NCBI RefSeq assembly: GCF_038096165.1
Contig: NZ_CP151076.1
Span: forward strand, 2,539,501-2,603,500
Direction of reading: 5' to 3'
Length of the DNA stretch: 64,000 bases
Source: Pseudomonas sp. G.S.17
GTDB taxonomy: Bacteria; Pseudomonadota; Gammaproteobacteria; Pseudomonadales; Pseudomonadaceae
Under the pieces are notes generated by a model. It saw only the letters and a program-made list of their open reading frames with translations. It made no database searches and was not told the DNA's origin. Position 1 is the first letter of the stretch, and each line of letters begins with the position of its first letter. This document shows, piece by piece, positions 58,313 to 64,000 of the stretch. Made by a program: the position numbers and the translations under genes.

Positions 58313-58603
58313 TTAGATAGCTTCGGCCAGGTTGCACAGTTCAAGCGTTTCCATGACTGCCTTGCTGCGGCCCGTCAGGGTCAGATCGGTACCGGCTCTG
58401 GAGGCTTCGCGGCTGGCGAGCATTAGTAGCTGCAGGCCTGCGCCATCGATTTCGGTAACCTGCGACAAATCGATTTCCATGCGCGGGGTTCCTCCCAGGC
58501 GTGGCAGCAGTTGTGCGGCAAGTTCTGCGGCGGTGTAGATCGTCAATTCACCGTCGATGTGCACGCGCGCCGTGTCATTGGATGTCTCGCACAGGAGTGG
58601 CAT
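58313..58603 (-). CDS. STAS-domain protein of the che operon
   Basis: A 96-residue STAS (anti-anti-sigma factor type) protein. The motif SQVTEIDGAGLQLLMLASRE corresponds to the phosphorylation loop of SpoIIAA, but the serine is Ala (D-G-A-G), so switching by phosphorylation is unlikely. STAS proteins are regular members of such chemosensory operons; their role there is not settled. Between cheY and cheA with short gaps. Confidence 0.9.
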   Translation of the reverse strand: MPLLCETSNDTARVHIDGELTIYTAAELAAQLLPRLGGTPRMEIDLSQVTEIDGAGLQLLMLASREASRAGTDLTLTGRSKAVMETLELCNLAEAI

Positions 58604-58617
58604 GGCAGCCTCCGTTG

Positions 58618-58986
58618 TCAGGGCAGGATCAGCTTGGAAACTGCCGCCAGCATCTGCGCGGGCTGGAACGGCTTGACCACCCAGGCTCTGGCACCGGCGG
58701 CCTGGCCTTCCAGCTTTTTCGATTCCTGGGATTCGGTGGTCAGCATGATGATCGGCGTGAACTTGTAGTTGGCCAGCTTCTTGACCTCCTTGACGAAGGT
58801 GATGCCATCCATGTTGGGCATGTTCACATCGCTGATGATCAGGTGCACTTTCTGGCCATTGAGCTTGCCCAGCGCATCCTTGCCGTCACTGGCTTCGATC
58901 ACGTCATATCCCGCACTTTTCAAGGCAATGCCGACCACCTGCCGAACACTGCTGGAGTCATCGACAACCAATACACTTTTAGCCAT
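58618..58986 (-). CDS. cheY: CheY-type response regulator
   Basis: A 122-residue single receiver domain. Acid pair in VLVVDDSSSVRQV (Asp9, Asp10), phospho-acceptor Asp53 in HLIISDVNMPNMDG, Thr83 in IIMLTTESQ and Lys in AWVVKPFQP. No output domain. It would carry the signal from CheA; in this type of operon the target need not be the flagellar motor. ATG 58986 has AAGGAGAGCC upstream; an opening at 59112 lies inside the receptor gene. Confidence 0.95.
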   Translation of the reverse strand: MAKSVLVVDDSSSVRQVVGIALKSAGYDVIEASDGKDALGKLNGQKVHLIISDVNMPNMDGITFVKEVKKLANYKFTPIIMLTTESQESKKLEGQAAGARAWVVKPFQPAQMLAAVSKLILP

Positions 58987-58996
58987 GAGGCTCTCC

Positions 58997-60214
58997 TTAG
59001 AAGAAGGTAATTTCCTGTGAATTCTGCTGTGCGCCAGTGCCGCCACGGTGGGTATGACGCTGTTCGTCAGTGGCGTAGGTGGCCTCCATTCGTGCCAGCC
59101 AATCGCGAGCATTGAGGGAGGCGGTCTGTTCAGGCGATTGACTGACCTGCTGCAGATGCGCGTGCAGCGAATCTATGTTGTCGCGCACGTGAGTCAGGAT
59201 CTGGCTGACCCGATCCTGAAATTGCAGACTGACCAATACGTCGGTGAGTTCGTCCCGAATGCCGAAGCTTTCCTGTTGCAGCATTTCGGCGGATTCGGCA
59301 AGGCGTTGGGTGACGGTCTTGAAGCGCTCCAGCACCTGCTGGATGCTGCTTTCGGAGGTCGCGACCGAGTTGCTGTCCTGGTCTGCGCCGCTCGAGGCCG
59401 CTTGCACCAGTTGGGTGATGGCATTGTTGATGATGTCGACTTTTGCGGACATCTGTTGCCCGGTTTCGCTGGACTTGCTCGACAGGCTGCGCACTGCGTC
59501 AGCGACCACGGCAAACCCGCGTCCGGCTTCTCCGGCACGAGCGGCTTCGATGGCCGCATTGAGCGCGAGCAGGTTGGTTTGCGCTGCGATTGCCGCGACG
59601 TCGGCAGCCATGGTTCTGAGCTCACCGGTGTAGGCGGTCAGATTGCGCACTTGAGTCAGGGTTTCATCGCGACTGGTTTGCGTCGCCTTCAGAGAATCGA
59701 TGACTTGCACCAACTCGCCGTCACTCTGGGCCAGCGCGTGCTGTGCGCCACCGGCGCTATGTCCGGACAGTTCACCCGCAGCCTGCTGTGACGCCTGAAC
59801 CGTGTCCTGCAACCGCGAAGAAATACTGGTGAAGCGGGTGGCCAGCGAGACGATTGCGGTTTCGGTCTGCTGACGTGAGCTTTCTACCTGCTTGGCCCAG
59901 ATGGGCATTGCACCGAGAAAGACTTCGTTGAGTTGTGCCGCGGATTTCAGCGAAGGGTTTTCACTGGCCTGCTGCTCATGCAAGGCAACGGCAGTGGCGA
60001 TAGCTTCATTGATTCGCACGCGTTGTGAGCGAGTGCTCCACCAGCTGGCAGCGAAACCAACAACCAGTATCGCAGCACCGAAGCCCAGGCTTTGACGGGT
60101 TGGGCCTTCAAGCGTTAGCGTGACGATTGCCGCAGCAACGGCGGGAAGCAACGGCAGCCAGAGGAAGGGCACATGGACTTTTTGGGATGAGCGAGCGGTT
60201 TGGCCGGGCATCAT
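58997..60214 (-). CDS. Chemoreceptor without periplasmic sensor
   Basis: A 405-residue receptor heading the che operon. Two close helices ([20 protein letters not shown] and [17 protein letters not shown], residues ~17-56) leave almost no periplasmic loop. No HAMP domain is evident. The signalling region holds [20 protein letters not shown] and [17 protein letters not shown]. It resembles the McpA/CttP position in P. aeruginosa cluster II. The C-terminus EITFF is not a full tethering motif because its second residue is Ile. Its signal is probably cytoplasmic or from a partner. Confidence 0.9.
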   Translation of the reverse strand: MMPGQTARSSQKVHVPFLWLPLLPAVAAAIVTLTLEGPTRQSLGFGAAILVVGFAASWWSTRSQRVRINEAIATAVALHEQQASENPSLKSAAQLNEVFLGAMPIWAKQVESSRQQTETAIVSLATRFTSISSRLQDTVQASQQAAGELSGHSAGGAQHALAQSDGELVQVIDSLKATQTSRDETLTQVRNLTAYTGELRTMAADVAAIAAQTNLLALNAAIEAARAGEAGRGFAVVADAVRSLSSKSSETGQQMSAKVDIINNAITQLVQAASSGADQDSNSVATSESSIQQVLERFKTVTQRLAESAEMLQQESFGIRDELTDVLVSLQFQDRVSQILTHVRDNIDSLHAHLQQVSQSPEQTASLNARDWLARMEATYATDEQRHTHRGGTGAQQNSQEITFF

Positions 60215-60364
60215 GGTTCAATCCTTGAACAGTCACACATTCGAAATAATGCGAACAATGAGTTATCTGCTCCGCCGATCCAGACTTGAGCCCCAGAGCC
60301 GGACCGGTCGTCAGATCGTCTGGAATAGTGGTCATCATCGGTCATTGGCATGCAGGCTCCTTAT

Positions 60365-60377
60365 GACCTGTCAGGTC
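60365..60377. promoter_or_regulatory. Palindrome upstream of che operon
   Basis: GACCTG-T-CAGGTC has perfect 6-bp arms and lies about 150 bases ahead of the first che gene. It fits an operator for a dimeric regulator; identity unknown. Confidence 0.35.
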
Positions 60378-60419
60378 GAAGTCGGGACATTCAAGAACAA
60401 GATGATGGCACATAGCCAT

Positions 60420-60475
60420 AAAAAAAGCTGTGCGATCAATTTGCGTGATCGAAGGTCCACATCCGGACGCACAGC
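60420..60475 (-). terminator. Branched terminator-like RNA fold with U7 tract
   Basis: On the minus strand GCTGTGCG pairs with CGCACAGC (60468-60475 with 60427-60434) to close a branch, followed at once by seven U (60420-60426). Inside, GTCC...GGAC and CGATCA...TGATCG can form further hairpins, the second competing with the closing stem. No minus-strand protein gene ends here, so it could end a small RNA or attenuate a che leader transcript. Confidence 0.55.
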
Positions 60476-60591
60476 AAGCGTGGATTTGCTTCAGTCAGCT
60501 ATTGGCCCCGGTGCAACAGTGACCAAGCGATACTGCTCCGGGCCGAGGTGAGTCAGTCAGTTGTTGTCTTTCCAATCCGAGGAGAAACACC

Positions 60592-61587
60592 ATGCAATAC
60601 CGACAATTTGGTAACACTGGCCTCAGTGTTTCCCGGCTGTGTCTAGGTACCATGACGTTTGGGCTGCAAACCGATGCACAGGTCTCGCACCAGATCATCG
60701 ACCGGGCCGCCGAGGCCGGGGTCAATTTCATCGACACCGCCGACGTGTATCCACTGGGCGCAAAACTTGACACTGTTGGCCGTACCGAAGAAATCGTCGG
60801 CAGTTGGCTCAAGGGCAAGCGCGACGATTACATTCTGGCCACCAAGGCGTGCGGAATAATGGGCGAGCAGGCCTGGCAGCGCGGGGCTTCACGCAAGCAC
60901 TTGCTCAGCGCCATTGAAGCGTCGCTCAAGCGCCTGAACACCGACTATGTCGATCTTTACCAGCTGCATTCGGACGATCCAAGCACACCGCTCGAAGAAA
61001 CCCTCGAAGCACTGGATATCATCGTCCGCCACGGCAAGGCGCGTTACATCGGCGTCTCGAACTTTCTCGCCTATCGGCTGGCGCGCATGCTGGGTCGCGC
61101 CGACTTCCTCAAGCTGACCCGCTTCGTGTCCGTCCAGCCGCGCTACAACCTGCTGTTCCGCCAGATCGAACGCGAGCTGTTGCCACTGGCTGGCGAAGAA
61201 CGTCTGGCCGTGATTCCTTACAATCCCTTGGCTGGCGGCTTGCTCACCGGCAAGCACGCCCATGACAAGGCACCTTCCGAAGGTCGATTCACGGCAACAG
61301 TCGGCAAGGCTGGCGAGATGTATCAGCAGCGCTACTGGCACGAGCGGGAATTCCAGAGCATCGCAAAACTCAAGGAAGTCATTACCGACGCTGGCAAGCC
61401 GATGACCACGACCTCCGTGGCCTGGGTGCTGGCCAATCCGCTGGTGACTTCGGCGATCATTGGCGCCAGCCGTCCTGAGCAACTGGACGACACGCTGGCG
61501 GCGGCGGATTTCGTGCTGGAGGCGGAACTCAAGTCTCAGCTCGATGACATCACTCATGAATATCGCTGGGGTGATGCGGCGCGCTAA
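60592..61587 (+). CDS. Aldo/keto reductase
   Basis: A 331-residue TIM-barrel NADPH reductase. Active-site Asp and Tyr in NFIDTADVYPLGAK, Lys in YILATKACGIMG, and DLYQLHSDDPSTPLEETLEA for the His position. Cofactor end: TSVAWVLANPLVTSAIIGAS. Substrate unknown; relatives act on aldehydes. GAGGAGAAACACC gives a strong ribosome site before the ATG. The LysR gene that follows on the other strand may regulate neighbours. Confidence 0.93.
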   Translation: MQYRQFGNTGLSVSRLCLGTMTFGLQTDAQVSHQIIDRAAEAGVNFIDTADVYPLGAKLDTVGRTEEIVGSWLKGKRDDYILATKACGIMGEQAWQRGASRKHLLSAIEASLKRLNTDYVDLYQLHSDDPSTPLEETLEALDIIVRHGKARYIGVSNFLAYRLARMLGRADFLKLTRFVSVQPRYNLLFRQIERELLPLAGEERLAVIPYNPLAGGLLTGKHAHDKAPSEGRFTATVGKAGEMYQQRYWHEREFQSIAKLKEVITDAGKPMTTTSVAWVLANPLVTSAIIGASRPEQLDDTLAAADFVLEAELKSQLDDITHEYRWGDAAR

Positions 61588-61610
61588 CGGCCGCTGGATC
61601 GTGGCTCAGG

Positions 61611-62534
61611 TCACGCTCTTTCGGCAGACGCAGGCCTGCTCCACAGTTCCATCGCGAAATCCACAAAACAGCGCAATTTCGGCGATCGGTAGCGATCTTG
61701 CGCGTACATCAAATGCATCGGCCGACAGGGGAGCTGGTACTGCGGTAGCAGCGCAACCAGCCGGCCGCTCTGCAAGTCTTCTTCGATCAGCGCGTCGGGC
61801 ATCATTGCGATCCCGGCACCGGCGCGTGCCGCCTTGTGCAGACCTGACGACGTATTCATGGTGATCGGTCCGCTCACAGGCACCAGCACTTCACCTTCCG
61901 GCCCGCTCAGGCGCCAGTGTTTTTCCACGGAACTCCAGTCGTCGCCTGCCGGATAAGCAAAGGCCAGGCAGTCGTGATGTTGCAGGTCCATGGGCTCGGT
62001 CGGCGTGCCGCGACGTTGCAGATAGTCCGGCGAAGCACAGATCGTCAACATGTAGTCCTCAAGCGGGCGGGCAATCAGGCTTGAATTCTCTGGCGTGCCA
62101 AGGCGGATGGCGGCATCGAAGCCATGGCCGATCAAGTCCATTCGCTCGTTGCTGAACACCACGTCCAGCCTGATCTGCGGGAAGCGTCGGGAGAACTCAG
62201 TCAAGGCTGGTGCCAGTCGCTCGTTGCCAAACGTGAACGGCGCGGTGATCCGCAAGGTGCCCTTGGGCACTGCCTGGGCCTGTTCCGCCAGATGCTCGGA
62301 AGCGGCGACCAACCCGAGCACTTCCAGGCAACGCTGGTAATAGGACTCGCCGAACTCGGTCAGACGCTGACGTCGTGTTGTGCGGTTGAGCAGGCCGACC
62401 CCGAGCCGCTGCTCGAGCGCCCGCAAGTGATTGCCCACCATGGTTGTCGACAAGCCGCACTCAAATGCGGCTGCGGTCATGCTGCCGGTCTCGACCACTT
62501 TCACGTACACCGACATTGCCTGGAATAAGTCCAT
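61611..62534 (-). CDS. LysR-family transcriptional regulator
   Basis: A 307-residue LysR regulator. Helix-turn-helix: FVKVVETG-like start (YVKVVETGSMTAAAFECGLS) and GVGLLNRTTRRQRLTEFGES. The effector domain has FAYPAGDDWSSVEKHW and YQLPCRPMHLMYA, the subtype with a C-terminal RSPKLRCFVDF. ATG 62534 replaces a TTG at 62540. It is divergent from the ArgD-like gene and 23 bases from the aldo/keto reductase end, so either could be a target. Confidence 0.93.
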   Translation of the reverse strand: MDLFQAMSVYVKVVETGSMTAAAFECGLSTTMVGNHLRALEQRLGVGLLNRTTRRQRLTEFGESYYQRCLEVLGLVAASEHLAEQAQAVPKGTLRITAPFTFGNERLAPALTEFSRRFPQIRLDVVFSNERMDLIGHGFDAAIRLGTPENSSLIARPLEDYMLTICASPDYLQRRGTPTEPMDLQHHDCLAFAYPAGDDWSSVEKHWRLSGPEGEVLVPVSGPITMNTSSGLHKAARAGAGIAMMPDALIEEDLQSGRLVALLPQYQLPCRPMHLMYAQDRYRSPKLRCFVDFAMELWSRPASAERA

Positions 62535-62632
62535 TATCAAGCCTGACTTTAAAATGAATGGAGGATTTAGCGGTTTATCCAGCTGAGGTGGCTAACGATA
62601 CTGGAATTATCCACCGACTGGAGCTTTATGCC

Positions 62633-63808
62633 ATGACCGCCGCCTGCCTGATGACCACTTATAAACCGCTGGCCCTGAGTTTCGTCAAAGGCCTGGGCAC
62701 GCGTTTGTGGGACGAAACCGGGCGCGAATACCTGGATGCGGTCGCGGGTGTAGCGGTGACCAACGTAGGCCACTCCCATCCGCGTCTGGTGGCGGCGATC
62801 AGCGAACAAGCCGGGCTGTTGTTGCACACCTCCAATCTTTACAGCATCGACTGGCAGGAACGTCTGGCGCTGAAGCTGACCGGGCTTGCCGGCATGGAGC
62901 GGGCGTTCTTCAACAATTCCGGCGCCGAGGCGAACGAAACCGCACTGAAGCTGGCGCGGCTTTACGCCTGGCACAAAGGCATCGAAAAACCCTTGGTGTT
63001 GGTCATGGAGAATGCTTTCCATGGACGCACATTGGGGACGTTATCCGCCAGCGACGGACCTGCGGTACGCCTGGGTTTCAACTCGCTGCCGGGGGATTTT
63101 CTCAAGGTGCCGTTTGGTGATCTGCAAGCTCTGGACGAGGCCTGCACAACTTACGGGCATCGCATCACGGCAATGCTTGTCGAGCCGATCCAGGGCGAAA
63201 GCGGCGTGCAGTTGCCGCCACCGGGTTATCTCAAAGCCCTGCGGGATCGTTGCACGCGGCGCGGCTGGTTGCTGATGCTCGACGAAATCCAGACCGGCAT
63301 GGGCCGGACTGGCCAATGGTTCGCTTTCCAGCACGAAGGCATTGTTCCGGATGTCATGACCCTCGCCAAAGGCCTCGGCAACGGCATTCCCATCGGCGCG
63401 TGTCTGGCTCGGGGCAAGGCTGCGCAGTTGTTTACCCCAGGCAGTCATGGCAGCACTTTTGGTGGCAATCCGCTGGCTTGCCGCGTCGGGTGTACCGTGG
63501 TGGATATTCTTGAGGATCAGGCACTGGTGGACAACGCGCGAGTGCAAGGCGAACGCCTACTGGCCGGTTTGCGTGCAGCGTTGAGTGATCACCCTGATGT
63601 GCTGGCGATTCGAGGCAAAGGCTTGATGGTCGGTATCGAACTGACGCGGGCGCTGCCCGACCTGGCGCTGATTGCCGCGAGGGATCATGGCTTGCTGCTC
63701 AATGTGACGCGGGGCAAGACAATCCGTTTGTTACCACCTTTGACGGTGGATGCTCAGGAGGTGGACGCCATTGTCCGGGGCGTATGCCAGACGCTCGCGC
63801 CGAACTGA
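62633..63808 (+). CDS. Class III aminotransferase, ArgD-like
   Basis: A 391-residue PLP-dependent aminotransferase closest in pattern to acetylornithine transaminases. Marks: [63 protein letters not shown] and the PLP lysine in [14 protein letters not shown]. Length is normal. The window shows no other arginine genes, so it may act on another omega-amino acid. ATG 62633 has GGAG 10 bases upstream; Met at 62651 is an alternative. Divergent from the LysR regulator. Confidence 0.9.
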   Translation: MTAACLMTTYKPLALSFVKGLGTRLWDETGREYLDAVAGVAVTNVGHSHPRLVAAISEQAGLLLHTSNLYSIDWQERLALKLTGLAGMERAFFNNSGAEANETALKLARLYAWHKGIEKPLVLVMENAFHGRTLGTLSASDGPAVRLGFNSLPGDFLKVPFGDLQALDEACTTYGHRITAMLVEPIQGESGVQLPPPGYLKALRDRCTRRGWLLMLDEIQTGMGRTGQWFAFQHEGIVPDVMTLAKGLGNGIPIGACLARGKAAQLFTPGSHGSTFGGNPLACRVGCTVVDILEDQALVDNARVQGERLLAGLRAALSDHPDVLAIRGKGLMVGIELTRALPDLALIAARDHGLLLNVTRGKTIRLLPPLTVDAQEVDAIVRGVCQTLAPN

Positions 63809-63833
63809 TGTCCGGCGCAGCGAATGGATGCGG

Positions 63834-64000
63834 TCAGGTCACCACGCGATAGCAGGGTACATAGGCCGCGCCGCCGGGTAGCTTCATCCGGTGTTGCTCG
63901 ACAAAGGCATTCAGCAGGCGGTCCAGCGGTTGCATGATCGCTGCATCGCCATGGATTTCGTACGGCCCATGCTGTTCGATCAGGCGGATGCCCTTGTCTT
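63834..64000 (-). CDS. Partial gene, unrecognised C-terminus
   Basis: The last 55 codons of a minus-strand gene that begins beyond the window. The visible end reads [20 protein letters not shown] and finishes [13 protein letters not shown] before TGA. I do not recognise the family. It converges on the ArgD-like gene, 25 bases apart. Confidence 0.6.
   Translation of the reverse strand, partial: DKGIRLIEQHGPYEIHGDAAIMQPLDRLLNAFVEQHRMKLPGGAAYVPCYRVVT

Larger units (their letters stand above)
60215..60591. other. Intergenic region upstream of the che operon
   Basis: A 377-base gap between the divergent che operon and the aldo/keto reductase. It contains a 13-base palindrome and a terminator-like fold on the minus strand, listed separately, and must hold both promoters. 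Confidence 0.6.

Overview
The window reads as chromosomal DNA of a fluorescent-group Pseudomonas. This rests on gene content (ethanolamine permease plus eutBC, selD-selU, an AcoR-controlled acetoin operon, a second chemotaxis operon, many chemoreceptors), high GC, and REP/REPIN repeats of the type common in that group. No rRNA, tRNA or CRISPR array was seen. Species is not determinable from the sequence alone.

Layout. 0.2-1.0 kb: IclR regulator. 1.2-13.6 kb: a minus-strand type VI secretion (T6SS) cargo island read as vgrG, two paralogous small membrane proteins, a two-part effector, a candidate immunity protein, PAAR, an unknown membrane protein and a TssM-like protein. One membrane protein gene is split by a 1.17-kb IS630-family element whose removal restores the reading frame exactly. 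14-16 kb: chemoreceptor. 16-21 kb: AraC regulator divergent from eat-eutB-eutC. 21.1-21.7 kb: six tandem REPINs. 21.8-26.2 kb: a diguanylate cyclase facing a chemoreceptor gene broken by an IS30-family element. 26.5-33 kb: methyltransferase, AEC transporter, selD-selU, a metal-type permease and a lone pstS. 33-39 kb: a pyruvate-kinase-like protein overlapping a 52-codon gene, then small housekeeping and redox genes. 39-47.2 kb: two REPINs, an oxidoreductase, then the acetoin region (SDR dehydrogenase, AcoR, AcoABC) with four recognisable AcoR-type palindromes and a sigma-54 promoter. 47.6-51.3 kb: TerC/CBS/CorC membrane protein, small exported protein, PatB-like lyase, CBS protein. 51.5-60.2 kb: a complete chemosensory operon (mcp-cheY-STAS-cheA-mcp-cheW-cheR-cheD-cheB). 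60.6-64 kb: aldo/keto reductase, LysR regulator, ArgD-like aminotransferase and the end of an unrecognised gene.

How genes work together. In the T6SS island VgrG and PAAR form the spike tip; the effector probably rides on them and is neutralised by a neighbour, while the TssM-like protein and its partner suggest a cargo-specific membrane module. In the acetoin region AcoR probably senses acetoin and drives acoABC through sigma-54; the SDR upstream carries a matching palindrome and probably interconverts acetoin with diacetyl or butanediol. The che operon encodes all parts of one signalling array; its second receptor ends in a CheR-tethering type pentapeptide.

The best leads for something undescribed are the T6SS island (VgrG C-terminal domain, tandem membrane proteins, effector toxin domain, dedicated TssM), the REPIN tandem array, and the U-tract-ended folded RNA predicted upstream of the che operon.
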